Below are positions 15,744-24,355 of a stretch of DNA of 64,000 nucleotides, one piece after another. Both the position numbers and the translations under genes were made by a program. Under the pieces are notes generated by a model, which searched no databases, was not told the DNA's origin, and saw only the letters and a list, made by a program, of their open reading frames with translations. Position 1 is the stretch's first letter, and each line of letters starts with the position of its first letter. The stretch is from Kineosphaera limosa NBRC 100340. Lineage in GTDB: Bacteria > Actinomycetota > Actinomycetes > Actinomycetales > Dermatophilaceae. The stretch covers positions 24,375 through 88,374 of the forward strand of contig NZ_BAHD01000022.1 of the NCBI RefSeq assembly GCF_000298215.1, written 5' to 3'.

Positions 15744-17480
15744 GGCCCGGCCGCCGACAAGGTTCGCGGGCTGGCTGCGGCGGACGAATTCGACGTTGCG
15801 GGCGTACATGCGTTCTCCGGTGGGTCCGGTGTAGGGCTTGCCGGCGGGCAGTGGTTCGGCGCGGTGGCGAGGTGGGGGGTGCCTATAGGTGATCGGTTTG
15901 CCGTCGTTGGTGCTGCGGAAGCGCACGGCGTCGGGGTGATCGTCGGGCAGGTCGGCGTTGCCGGTGATGGTGAATTCGCCGCGGTGGTGGGCGTCGTGGT
16001 GCCCGGGGCACAAGCAGAGGAGGTTGCACGTGTCGGTGGGACCGCCGCGCATCCAGTGGACGATGTGGTGTTTCTCGGTGTGCCCTATCGCGGGGCAGCC
16101 GGGTAGCGGCAGCCGCGGTCTCGGTCGTCGAGCAGGCGGCGTACGCGTTGGGGCACGGTGCGGTGGGATCGCCCGACGTTGACGGGCGTGCCGTGGGTTT
16201 CCCAGACGGGTTGCAGTAGGCCGTCGCAGGTCATTTTCTCCACGATGTGAGCGGGGAGGCGGGGCTGGCCGGTGAGCCAGCCCCCGTCGGTGTCCAGATG
16301 GATGTACACGCGGTAGTGATCACGCCGCGCTGATGAATCGACCGCGGCGAGGGCTCGCTGGGTCAGCTCGGCCAGTCCCTCGGCCAGACTCACCCGGGGT
16401 TTTCCTTCTCGCTCGTCGCAGGCGTCGGTGACGTTGGCCCCGACCCGCTGCGAATCCAGGTTTGGGAAGGCCCGCCCCCACGGATACGCGTCGCCCAGGA
16501 AAGCGCCGCCTCGACCTGTGGCGCCGTGAGCAGCACCCGAGTCAGCAGCACCCGAGTCAGCAGCACCCGAGTCAGCAGCACCCGAGCCAGTGGCGCCCGA
16601 GTCAGTGGCGCCGGAGTCGGCGGTGTCGGAGTCGGCTGCGCCGGCGCGAGTCCCACTGGCGTCACTGGCACCGGAGCCAGCTGCCTCCATGTCGGCTGCG
16701 TCGACCTCCGTGGGTTCGGACGAGTCAGCGGCGTTGACGGCGTCGGCGGGCCTGGCGGGCGGCGTGCCGTGTCGGCGGGTGCGGTCGCGGGCACCGCTCT
16801 TGGCTGCTGCGTCGTGGCCCCCTTCGTGGCCCGCTTCGTCGTCGGTGGCCTCGGGCAGGTCGGTTTGGCCGGTATGGCGTCGCCAGATGGCGTCGGTGGC
16901 TTCACGGACAGAGGCTTCGATGAAGGGCGCCGATGTCGCTGGGCGCGTTGTAGTGCAGGTAGAAGCGGCCGAGGCGGTGGTGCATGGTCAACCGCGGCGG
17001 AGCCACGGGTTGCGGCTGGTCAAGCGGCGGCGGCGTGAAGGAGCCCCCAGTGTCTCCAGAGTCGTCGGCGGGGTGCGTGTGGAAGGAACTGCGGGAGGCG
17101 GCGCGAGTCACCTGAGGCACCGTGGCGTGCCGCGCGAGCTTAGCGACGGACTCCTCAAACTCGGGCGGGACGTGGCGGGCGATCGGGGTGGCCTGCTCGA
17201 TGGAGATCTCACCGCTGGCCATCGTGGCCATCGTCGCGGGCAGCTCGTGTGCGCGTTTGGCCAGCTCCACCACTTGGCAGGCGCGGGCCCGGGACAGTCC
17301 AGCGCGCAGCATGAGCCAGTGGGTCGGGGACAGGATGCCGCCACCGGCCCACGCGCCGGTTTCGATGAGCTCGGCTGTCGCCTCCACCAATTGCGCGTGG
17401 GCCCTGTTCAGCACGCCCACGACCTGCGAGACGCACTCATTGAGGCGCTCGCTGGCAGTGGGAAGGGCGCTGACAGTCAT
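15741..17480 (-). pseudogene. DUF222-HNH endonuclease (13E12 repeat family), broken by two frameshifts
   Basis: Three consecutive frames together make one 13E12-type protein. Frame 1 (ATG 17480 down to about 16925) encodes the DUF222 domain (MTVSALPTASERLNECVSQ, then ARACQVVELAKRAHELP, ending YNAPSDIGAL). At about 16921-16925 one extra base shifts into frame 2, which continues IEASVREATDAIWRRHTGQ, an Asp-Ser-Gly-Ala tandem linker, then DRDRGCRYP. At about 16096-16100 one base is missing and frame 3 resumes with GCPAIGHTEKHHIVHWMRGG (HNH core), NLLCLCPGHHDAHHRG and the C-terminus. The match across both junctions to the family order shows single-base events. This is either a real pseudogene or sequencing error at CCGGG and GAAGGG runs. 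Function in the family is unproven. Confidence 0.85.
16531..16635. repeat. 15-bp tandem repeat inside the DUF222-HNH pseudogene
   Basis: Seven units of 15 bp (CAGCACCCGAGTCAG on the plus strand, the first three identical, the rest diverging) encode Ala-Asp-Ser-Gly-Ala repeats in the linker between the DUF222 and HNH domains. The first three units being exact suggests recent slippage. Confidence 0.9.
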
Positions 17481-17752
17481 AGTGAAATCATACATTTGAT
17501 CGACTCGCAGTGGAAGGGCTTTGCGGGGTTGCGGAGCAGAACTGGCGGCCTGGAGCGGCTCTAAGGCAGTCCGCTCGTGAGCTGAAGTGACCTGTGGGCC
17601 GACCCTAGGGGCGAGCACCGACAAGATTCACCGGCCACACTGCCTCCGGTCGGGTGCGCTCTCCCGCTGCCCCGCCTTCGATCGGGCGCGCCCGCCACGC
17701 AGGCCGGCTCGGATGAGTAGAACGACGGATGTGCCTTGTCGGTGGGGCCGTT

Positions 17753-17758
17753 TACCGT
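17753..17758 (+). promoter_or_regulatory. -10 box (TACCGT) of the adenylate-ligase operon
   Basis: TACCGT lies 8 nt before ATG 17767. It supports that start over ATG 17713 and suggests an mRNA with almost no leader for the five-gene operon. Confidence 0.5.
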
Positions 17759-17766
17759 CAGGTGTC

Positions 17767-19524
17767 ATGAACGGCGGCATGGACGAGGACGTCACGGACG
17801 ACGGGGCCCGGCGCACCCCGAGCGGTCTCGGCAGGAGGGGGCCGGGGCCGGTCGGGATGCGCGCCGAGCCCACCGATGCGGTCGGCCATGTGTGGCACAG
17901 CCCGCCCCTGCGGCACGTACGCCGCGGTGGGCTGCGGGTGGCGGCCAAGGCGCTCAGCGGTGTCTACTCCCTGCACAAGACGCACCCGGCGCTGTGGCGC
18001 TTCACCGCGACCCACTACACGCCCCGGATGGGCGAGCTGGCCCGCCTGCACGCGTGGATGACGTGCCAGATGGCCAACCTGCACGTGCCCGCCTACCAGC
18101 GGCACCTGCACGAGCACGGCTTCGAATTCGCCTGGTGGGACCTCGCGGCCTTTCCGGTGACGACCAAGGACAACTACGTGCGCCGCCACGACGACGCCGA
18201 CCGGTGTTGGCACGGCCGGTTGGAGTCGCGCGGCACGACCGTCGATGAGTCCTCGGGCAGCTCCGGCACCCCGTACAACTGGGTGCGCGGCCGCAACGAA
18301 CTGTCCGACATCCACCGCAATGTCGCCGGGTTCACCTCGTTGGTGCATCGCGGGCAGGAGCCACTGTTCGTCATCAACGCGTACTCGATGGGGGCGTGGG
18401 CGACCGGCACGAACACCGGCATCGCGATGGCGCGCATCGCGATGGTCAAGAACACCGGGCCCGACCTGGAGAAGATCGTCGACACCCTGCTGCACTTCGG
18501 CCCGGGCTTCACCTACATCGTCACGGCCTATCCGCCGTTCCTCAAAGACCTGCGCGACCGCCTCGACGCGATCGGCTTCGACTGGGCCTCCTTCGGTATC
18601 CACGGCCTTGTCGGCGGCGAAGCGATGACGGAGGGGCTGCGCGACTACTGCGAGCAGCGCTTCGACACCGTGCGCTCCGGCTACGGCGCCAGCGACCTGA
18701 CGATCGGCATCGGCGGCGAGACCAATCTGAGCGTCTGGCTGCGGCGAGCCATCGCGGCCGACGACGACCTGCGTGCCGCAGTGTTGGGCCCCGACGAGAC
18801 CCGACTGCCGATGATCTTCCAGTACAACCCGCTGGAGACCTACCTGGAGACGACGCCCGAGCGGGAGCTCGTCTGCACCCTCACCTCGACCTCCGTGCTC
18901 GCGCCGAAGCTGCGTTACAACATCGGCGACGAGGCGCTGCTCCTGACGTGGAGCGATCTGCAGACCATCGTGAGCAGTAGGCCGGAGTGGTCCGGCCCCG
19001 CTCAGGCGGCGTTCGCCAAGGAGCGGATGAAGCTCCCGCTGCTGTTCGTCTACGGTCGCGCCGACGCGACGATTTCGTTCATGGGCGCCAACATCTACCC
19101 CCAGGATGTCGAAAACGGACTCTACGCCGACGCGTCGGCTGCCGCGTCGATCGCGGCCTTCACCCTCGCCCTGGAGGACGATCCCGCGGCGGCCGCCGAC
19201 GCGGTCGCCGGGGTCGACCAGCAGCCCGTCGTACACATCCTGCTCCGGCCAGGGCACGGGCTCGACGAAGTGCAGCGGGCGCAGTTCGCGCAGACATGCC
19301 GCGCCGGGTTGGTGACCTATCTCGCCCGCGTCAGCCGCGACTTCGCCCAGTCGCTGGAGGAGAGCGAGCGCACCGCCGACATCCGCATCGAACTACACGA
19401 GGAGGGCCAGGGTCCGTTCGCCGACGACACCGCGCGGATCAAGCGGGTCTACCTGCAGCGCGCCCCCTCGCCCGCGGAGGCGCAGCAGCCGTCGCGGGCC
19501 GATCGCGAGGCCGATCATGGCTGA
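17767..19524 (+). CDS. Phenylacetate-CoA-ligase/EhpF-like adenylate-forming enzyme
   Basis: 585 residues from ATG 17767. The protein belongs to the PaaK branch of adenylate-forming enzymes: phosphate loop DESSGSSGTPYNW (about 159-170), a SGYGASDLTIG segment in place of the usual EYGxTE motif, and the C-terminal signature VYGRADATISFMGANIYPQDVE (about 424-445). Unlike primary PaaK it has a long middle segment and a C-terminal regulatory-type ACT-like tail. PaaK relatives such as EhpF adenylate aryl acids in antibiotic pathways, so activation of an organic acid to an acyl-AMP or thioester is the likely reaction; substrate unknown. It is the first gene of a five-gene unit in which each reading frame overlaps the next. 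Confidence 0.82.
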   Translation: MNGGMDEDVTDDGARRTPSGLGRRGPGPVGMRAEPTDAVGHVWHSPPLRHVRRGGLRVAAKALSGVYSLHKTHPALWRFTATHYTPRMGELARLHAWMTCQMANLHVPAYQRHLHEHGFEFAWWDLAAFPVTTKDNYVRRHDDADRCWHGRLESRGTTVDESSGSSGTPYNWVRGRNELSDIHRNVAGFTSLVHRGQEPLFVINAYSMGAWATGTNTGIAMARIAMVKNTGPDLEKIVDTLLHFGPGFTYIVTAYPPFLKDLRDRLDAIGFDWASFGIHGLVGGEAMTEGLRDYCEQRFDTVRSGYGASDLTIGIGGETNLSVWLRRAIAADDDLRAAVLGPDETRLPMIFQYNPLETYLETTPERELVCTLTSTSVLAPKLRYNIGDEALLLTWSDLQTIVSSRPEWSGPAQAAFAKERMKLPLLFVYGRADATISFMGANIYPQDVENGLYADASAAASIAAFTLALEDDPAAAADAVAGVDQQPVVHILLRPGHGLDEVQRAQFAQTCRAGLVTYLARVSRDFAQSLEESERTADIRIELHEEGQGPFADDTARIKRVYLQRAPSPAEAQQPSRADREADHG

Positions 19525-19957
19525 GCGCGGGCTTTTCGGGCTGGCCGACAGCGACGCGGTGTTCGTCGGTGCGAGCCGCTATCGGGGCCCGCACTCGTGG
19601 GCAGTCCTGGCGCCGCGCTGGCGACGGATGACGGCCCAGATGGCGCGGCTACCGGGTTACCGGACGCACCGCGTGTACTACGCGCTGCCGTTCACGCTCG
19701 GCACGATCGGCGCGTTCGCGCGGCTCGACGACCTGCTGCGATTCGCCCGCAGCGGGGAGCACCGTGCGCTGATGGAGTGGGTCACCGATGGCACCCGCAA
19801 CGCCAGCGGGGGCTACATCCGCATCTTCCGATCGATCCCGACAGCGGGCGATGCCCCGGAGGTGGAGGGGTTGAGTTCGGTGCCCCGCCCGGTGACAGGG
19901 TCGGCGGGGGCAGCGGGCGCAGCGGGGACCGCGGGGGTGGCAGATGCGCACGACTGA
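19517..19957 (+). CDS. Small protein of unknown function, paralog A of tandem pair
   Basis: 146 residues. Its start overlaps the ligase stop by 8 nt. The core reads RYRGPHSWAVLAPRWRRM, LPGYRTHRVYYALPFTLGTIGAFARLDDLLRFARSGEHRALMEW, then YIRIF. This strand-helix order with a single hydrophobic strand before a FxxLDDLLRFARS-type helix resembles small dimeric alpha/beta-barrel proteins of the ABM/DUF3291 kind, which include heme- or quinone-acting monooxygenases. That likeness is by eye only. The C-terminal 40 residues are Gly/Ala-rich and probably disordered. The next gene is a clear relative (shared RY, PRWRR, PGY, HR-x-Y, EH and RIF positions), so the two may form a heterodimer. Confidence 0.7.
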   Translation: MAERGLFGLADSDAVFVGASRYRGPHSWAVLAPRWRRMTAQMARLPGYRTHRVYYALPFTLGTIGAFARLDDLLRFARSGEHRALMEWVTDGTRNASGGYIRIFRSIPTAGDAPEVEGLSSVPRPVTGSAGAAGAAGTAGVADAHD

Positions 19958-20447
19958 CTTCTCGGCCGCACCGCGCCTCGCGCAGGCCGAGGCGATGCTG
20001 GCCGGTGGGCAGCGGTACGCGTCGGTGCGGATGCTGGCGTCGGCGCTGCCGCGCTGGCGGCGGCTGATCGGGGACCTGCGGCGGGCGCCGGGCTACTGCG
20101 CGCACCGGCTCTACGTCGAGCGGCCGCGCACCGTGGGGCTGCTGGCCTGGTTCGACACCACCGAGGAGTTGCAGCACGCGCTCCAGGGCTCCGAGCACGA
20201 GTGGTTCACACACAACTCCGTGGGGAGTGCAGCCGCTGGTGCGGCCAGCAGGGGAGTGACCGAACGGTTCATGCGGATCTTCGCCGCCGACCCGCACGGC
20301 TACAGCAACGGTGTCTGGCGCGCTGAAGACCAGCGGATGGCCCATGAGGAACGGTTCACGCCGTTGAGCACCGAACGCCAGGCCCCGAAGGTCCGACGGT
20401 CCGCCCGCCTGCGATCGGTGCCCGGGCCGGCCGCGGATCGCCGATGA
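19944..20447 (+). CDS. Small protein of unknown function, paralog B of tandem pair
   Basis: 167 residues, overlapping paralog A by 14 nt. The core RYASVRMLASALPRWRRLI, APGYCAHRLYVERPRTVGLLAWFDTTEELQHALQGSEHEWF and RFMRIFAAD aligns along its length with the preceding protein, with little gap. The C-terminus differs: a basic tail with KVRRSARLRS instead of the Gly/Ala tail. No catalytic residue can be named, but the conserved His/Arg-x-Tyr and Glu-His positions are shared by both copies and are candidates. It ends in an ATGA overlap with the GNAT-like gene. Confidence 0.7.
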   Translation: MRTTDFSAAPRLAQAEAMLAGGQRYASVRMLASALPRWRRLIGDLRRAPGYCAHRLYVERPRTVGLLAWFDTTEELQHALQGSEHEWFTHNSVGSAAAGAASRGVTERFMRIFAADPHGYSNGVWRAEDQRMAHEERFTPLSTERQAPKVRRSARLRSVPGPAADRR

Positions 20448-21547
20448 CTGCCGGGCTGCGCGTCGAACCGGTCCGCACCCGGGTGCAGCTGCGCGAGTTC
20501 ATCGAGCTGCCGTTGCGCGTGCATCCGGCCGGGATGGCGGTGCCCTTGTGGCAGCGCACGATCCAGGCGTGGCACGACCGCCCCGACGTCGAGCTGTGGG
20601 TGGCTCGCGACGCCACCGGCACCGTCGTCGGTCGCACGACGCTGCACACCGACCGCCGCATGGACGAGCGGATCGGTGGCCCCACCCTGCTCCTGGGCGC
20701 CACGGAGATGGCCAGCCCGGCCGCGTTCGCCGCTCTCGTCGAGCACGCTCGCGCCCAGGCGGCCACCCGCGGGTGCGCGCACCTGCTGGGGCCGGTCAGC
20801 CTGTTGCCGAACCAGACCGGCGGGGTCATCACCTCCGGCTGGGGAGAGCGGGGATTCGTCGATTCACCGTGGAACCCGGCCTGGTACCCCGACGTGTGGG
20901 AGGCCGCGGGATTCACACGGTGCTTCACCGGAGCCACCTGGATCTGCGAGCGGTTGGACGCGGTCGGCTCCGACGCTTTCGGTGCGGCCGACGCCCCGCC
21001 GGGCGTCACTCTCCGGTACGGGTCGCGGAGCGACCTGGGCACCCAGGTGCCGATGCTGCGCGACCTGCTCAACGACAGCTTCGCGCAGCTGCCGTACTAC
21101 ACCCAGATCACGGCGCAGGAGATGGCGGAGGCGACCGACGGGTTGGCGCACCTGCTCGACGAGCGGTTGCTGATCTGGGTCGAGGCCGACGGGGAGCCGG
21201 CGGCGTTCGTGCTCGTGGTCCCCGACCTGTCGCGTTTCGTCATGTCGGTCGACGGTCGCCTCGGTCCCCTGGAGGCGGTGCGGCTGCTGGCGACGCGGCA
21301 CCGCTATCGGCGGGAGGCGGTGCTCATCGTCAAGGGCACCCGGCCGCAGTTTCAGGGCCGCGGGCTCAACCGGCTGCTGTCCCGCGAGCTGCTGGCCGGC
21401 CTGCACGCCGGTGGGTACGAGACGCTGCGCTCGACGTTCGTCGGTGACGACAACCCCGCGTCGGCCGCCCAGTACGAGCGGATGGGCGGACGCCCGCTGC
21501 ACGGCACGACCTTCTACCGCCTCGACCTGCCGTCGGAGTCGCCATGA
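20444..21547 (+). CDS. GNAT-like acyltransferase (large, two-domain)
   Basis: 367 residues. The N-terminal half has features of the GNAT-like family with a conserved LLGPVSLLPNQTGGVITSGWGERGFVDSPWNPAWYPDVWEAAGF block (about 107-150). This matches the ...GP...N...G.L..GF...P....P.N..YY pattern of several uncharacterised GNAT relatives. The C-terminal half is a second GNAT-type fold, with LIVKGTRPQFQGRGLNRLLSRELLAGL (about 292-318; acyl-CoA loop QFQGRGL) and NPASAAQYERMGGRPLHGTTFYRLDL. It may transfer the acyl group activated by the ligase, or acetylate an amine product; this is inference. It is linked by ATGA overlaps on both sides. Confidence 0.78.
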   Translation: MTAGLRVEPVRTRVQLREFIELPLRVHPAGMAVPLWQRTIQAWHDRPDVELWVARDATGTVVGRTTLHTDRRMDERIGGPTLLLGATEMASPAAFAALVEHARAQAATRGCAHLLGPVSLLPNQTGGVITSGWGERGFVDSPWNPAWYPDVWEAAGFTRCFTGATWICERLDAVGSDAFGAADAPPGVTLRYGSRSDLGTQVPMLRDLLNDSFAQLPYYTQITAQEMAEATDGLAHLLDERLLIWVEADGEPAAFVLVVPDLSRFVMSVDGRLGPLEAVRLLATRHRYRREAVLIVKGTRPQFQGRGLNRLLSRELLAGLHAGGYETLRSTFVGDDNPASAAQYERMGGRPLHGTTFYRLDLPSESP

Positions 21548-22656
21548 CCGCAGCCAGCACCGACGCAACAGACGACGCCGGTTGGATCGGCGACCTGCGC
21601 GCCAGCCAGGAGCTGTGGAGCCGTGCGCCGAGCGCCCACAACACCCAACCGTGGCGGCTGCGCGTCGACGGCGAGCAGGTGGAGTTGGGCTGGGACCCGG
21701 CGCGGACCCTACCCGTCACCGACGCCACCGGCCGTGACCTGCGGCTCAGCCTTGGGGCGTTCGCCGAAGCGATCCGGCTGGTGCTGGCCGACCCGCTGCA
21801 CGGCGGCCACGACCTCGCGCTGGCCTGGTCGTGGGACGAGCCGGGGCAGGTCGCCGGGTTGCTGCGCCGGGAGCCTGACGGCGGCCCATCGGGCGATGTG
21901 TCGGGCCGAGGCCGGCCGGATGCCGCCGAGGTGCCGGGGAACGTGGTGTCGACCAGTCCTGCTGTGGGTGAGTTCGCGCCGAGCGCCGCCGAGGTCGCGG
22001 CGCGGCGCACCCACCGCGGGGATTACGTCGCCGGCCCGGACGGCATCGACGCGGTCGCGGCGTTGGCGGCGGGTCTGACGGAGGCAGGCCGCAGACTCGG
22101 GGTCGGCCTGCTGGCAGTCGATCCCGCGCTGGCGACCGACTTGGTTCGCGTCGCCGACCGCGAGCAGTTCGAGGATCCGGCGGCAGCCGCGGAGCTGACT
22201 CGCTGGCTGCGGTGGCGTTCGAGCAGTCGGCGGCTGCGGACCGACGACGGGCTCGGACACGAGGCGCTGCTGCTGCCCGCCTGGCAGGTCGCGGCGCTGG
22301 CGCGAGTGCTGCGGCCGCGGCTCCACCCGGCAGCTCGCCGCATGCGGGTGCTGCGCACGCTCGCCCGGTTCGCCAGCGCCGCCCGGCCCGGAGCGCTTCT
22401 GGTGCTGCACGCACCCGCCCACCTGTCACCTGAGCGAGAGTGCGCTCTCGGGGCCGACCTGCTGCGCCTGTGGCTGCTCGCAGGCCGCCACGGCTGGTCC
22501 GTGCACCCGTGGAGCCAACTGCTCGACGTGCCTGACACGCAGGCCGTGCTGACCAGGGCGGTGCCGCCGGGCCAGCGCCCGTACGCGGTCTTCCGGGTCG
22601 GGATCGCGCGCGGCCTGGCCCCACCGTCGCCGCGCCGCACCGACATCTGGGGTTGA
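21544..22656 (+). CDS. Acg-type nitroreductase-family flavoprotein
   Basis: 370 residues. The signature SRAPSAHNTQPWRLRV (residues about 27-42), the Asp-rich DATGRDLRLSLGAFAEAI and the second half motif AARRTHRGDY (about 151-160) are those of the nitroreductase superfamily, Acg-like branch. The C-terminal half closes with GWSVHPWSQLLDVPDTQAVL and a RVGIARGLAPPSPRR end. Members bind FMN; Acg of mycobacteria lacks nitroreductase activity and may store flavin, whereas other members oxidise peptides or ketones. Here it is the last gene of the coupled operon, with an elaborate hairpin after it. A redox step on the ligase product is likely. Confidence 0.82.
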   Translation: MTAASTDATDDAGWIGDLRASQELWSRAPSAHNTQPWRLRVDGEQVELGWDPARTLPVTDATGRDLRLSLGAFAEAIRLVLADPLHGGHDLALAWSWDEPGQVAGLLRREPDGGPSGDVSGRGRPDAAEVPGNVVSTSPAVGEFAPSAAEVAARRTHRGDYVAGPDGIDAVAALAAGLTEAGRRLGVGLLAVDPALATDLVRVADREQFEDPAAAAELTRWLRWRSSSRRLRTDDGLGHEALLLPAWQVAALARVLRPRLHPAARRMRVLRTLARFASAARPGALLVLHAPAHLSPERECALGADLLRLWLLAGRHGWSVHPWSQLLDVPDTQAVLTRAVPPGQRPYAVFRVGIARGLAPPSPRRTDIWG

Positions 22657-22669
22657 GGAGCCCAGCCCA

Positions 22670-22763
22670 GCAACGGGACACAGGGTGACCCGACGGAGCA
22701 CAGGGCATCAGGTGTGTCCGGTCGGGTCAGGCCGTGTCCCGTTGCGATGGGGCATGCCCCGTC
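22670..22763 (+). terminator. Nested inverted repeats after the adenylate-ligase operon
   Basis: The outer arms GCAACGGGACAC (22670-22681) and GTGTCCCGTTGC (22734-22745) are perfect over 12 bp. Inside them TGACCCGAC (22686-22694) pairs perfectly with GTCGGGTCA (22721-22729). Directly after is a palindrome, GATGGGGCATGCCCCGTC (22746-22763). Probable terminator. It separates the five-gene operon from the following SDR gene. Confidence 0.75.
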
Positions 22764-22809
22764 GCGCTCGGCCCGGCCCACTGACGTCTCGGCTACGAGG
22801 ACGGCGACG

Positions 22810-22815
22810 TAGCGT
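22810..22815 (+). promoter_or_regulatory. -10 box (TAGCGT) of the SDR gene
   Basis: TAGCGT lies 8 nt before ATG 22824. Confidence 0.45.
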
Positions 22816-22823
22816 GTCGTGGC

Positions 22824-23624
22824 ATGAGCACTGCACTGATCACGGGGGCCAGCGCGGGGCTCGGCGCGCAGTTCGCCAACACGCTGGCCGCACGGGGGCA
22901 CGACCTGGTGCTCGTGGCGCGCAACGTCGAGGCGTTGGAGGCACTGGCGGGGCAGCTGCGCGAGGCCGCCGGGGTGCGGGTCGAGGTGCTGCCCGCCGAC
23001 CTGGCGGACCGGCAAGCGCTGCAGGTCGTTGCCGATCGCGTCGCCGGCGACGGGCCGCCCGGGGGAGCAGGCCAGGTCGACCTCCTAGTCAACAACGCTG
23101 GCTTCGGGCTGCGCACGGCGTTCCTACAGTCCGATGTCGCCGACGAGGAGAAGGCCCTCGACGTCATGTGCCGGGCAGTGCTGGTGCTTTCGCACGCGGC
23201 CGGGCGCGCCATGTCGCAGCGCGGGCACGGCGGCATCCTCAACGTCGCCTCGGTGGCGGCGTTCGTGCCCGGCGGCAGCTACTCGGCGGCCAAGGCGTGG
23301 GTCACGACCTTCACCCAAGGCCTGGCCAACGACCTCGCCGCCCACGGGGTGCTCGTCAGCGCGGTGTGCCCCGGCTTCACCCACACCGAGTTTCATCAGC
23401 GGGCCCAGATGAACATGTCGCGGCTGCCGGAGTTCGCCTGGTTGGAGGCCGACCAGGTCGTCGACGTCGCCCTGCGCGACCTCGCCCGCGGCCGGGCGAT
23501 CAGCGTGCCCGGAGCCCCGTACAAGGCGCTGACCGCGCTGCTGCAGGCCACCCCACCGGGGCTGGCCTCCCGCGCCACCTTGGCCTTGGGGCGTCGCCGC
23601 CGCTCCCGCAAAAGGGCGCACTAA
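22824..23624 (+). CDS. Short-chain dehydrogenase/reductase
   Basis: A 266-residue classical SDR. The nucleotide loop TGASAGLGAQFA (about 7-18), LVNNAGFG (about 88-95), the catalytic Ser in LNVASVAAF, YSAAKAW (catalytic Tyr and Lys, about 153-159) and VCPGFTHTEF follow in family order. A basic residue after the first strand (VARNVEAL) suggests NADP(H). It carries out carbonyl/hydroxyl redox on an unknown substrate. It has its own promoter and lies after the terminator of the preceding operon, so a link to that pathway is possible but unproven. It ends 10 bp before pyrE. Confidence 0.9.
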   Translation: MSTALITGASAGLGAQFANTLAARGHDLVLVARNVEALEALAGQLREAAGVRVEVLPADLADRQALQVVADRVAGDGPPGGAGQVDLLVNNAGFGLRTAFLQSDVADEEKALDVMCRAVLVLSHAAGRAMSQRGHGGILNVASVAAFVPGGSYSAAKAWVTTFTQGLANDLAAHGVLVSAVCPGFTHTEFHQRAQMNMSRLPEFAWLEADQVVDVALRDLARGRAISVPGAPYKALTALLQATPPGLASRATLALGRRRRSRKRAH

Positions 23625-23627
23625 GGT
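23622..23627 (+). promoter_or_regulatory. -10 box (TAAGGT) of pyrE
   Basis: TAAGGT, whose TAA is the SDR stop codon, lies 7 nt before GTG 23635. Separate leaderless initiation of pyrE is possible as well as read-through from the SDR gene. Confidence 0.4.
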
Positions 23628-23634
23628 AGCGGCC

Positions 23635-24210
23635 GTGACCGACTCCAGCACGACCTCCGCCGACCTACCCGCCGCCCGCGAGCGCCTCCAGCAGCTCATC
23701 AAGGACAAAGCCGTCATCCACGGCCGCGTCACCCTCTCCTCGGGCAAAGAGGCCGACTACTACGTCGACCTGCGCCGCGTCACCCTCGACGGCGAGGCGT
23801 CGCCGCTGGTCGGAGCGGTGCTGCGCGATCTGGTCGCCGACCTGGAGTTCGACGCCGTCGGCGGCCTGACGATGGGTGCCGACCCGGTCGCGACCGCCAT
23901 GCTGCACGACGCCGCGGCTCACGGTGAGCGCCTCGACGCGTTCGTCGTCCGCAAGGCCGAGAAGGCCCACGGGCTGCAGCGGAGGATCGAGGGCCCGGAC
24001 ATCACGGGTCGACGGGTGCTCGTGGTCGAAGATACCTCCACGACCGGCGGCTCCGCGCTGACGGCCGTCGAAGCGTGCCGGGAGGCGGGGGCCGACGTCG
24101 TTGCGGTGGCCGTCATCGCCGACCGCTCCACCGGCGCCCAAGAGCGCGTCGAGGAGGCGGGGCTGCCCTACCGATTCGCCTACGGTCTGGGCGATCTCGG
24201 CCTCGCCTGA
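23635..24210 (+). CDS. pyrE: Orotate phosphoribosyltransferase
   Basis: A 191-residue type I phosphoribosyltransferase, making OMP from orotate and PRPP in pyrimidine synthesis. Motifs: the N-terminal hood HGRVTLSSGKEADYYVDLRRVTLDG, GLTMGADPVATAM, the flexible Lys loop VRKAEKAHGLQRRIEG, and the PRPP motif VLVVEDTSTTGGSAL (about 127-141). The GTG start at 23635 gives a protein of normal length for actinobacteria. There is no purine/pyrimidine neighbour here other than this gene. Confidence 0.95.
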   Translation: MTDSSTTSADLPAARERLQQLIKDKAVIHGRVTLSSGKEADYYVDLRRVTLDGEASPLVGAVLRDLVADLEFDAVGGLTMGADPVATAMLHDAAAHGERLDAFVVRKAEKAHGLQRRIEGPDITGRRVLVVEDTSTTGGSALTAVEACREAGADVVAVAVIADRSTGAQERVEEAGLPYRFAYGLGDLGLA

Positions 24211-24289
24211 GCTGCCCGCACGAGGGAGTCCGCGACCTCTGCGCGGGGCCGGAACACCCTGCCCTCACCGGGGCCGCCAGCAGCGCCAC

Positions 24290-24318
24290 TGACCGTTGTC
24301 GGTGTGCCCGCGTAGGAT
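24290..24318 (+). promoter_or_regulatory. Sigma-70-type promoter for the LemA gene
   Basis: CTGACC (24290-24295), a 17-nt spacer, and TAGGAT (24313-24318) put the transcription start near 24325, about 30 nt before the GTG start. Confidence 0.5.
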
Positions 24319-24355
24319 CGGGACGAACCCGCCTCCGACCTACAAGGGGTTGTCC

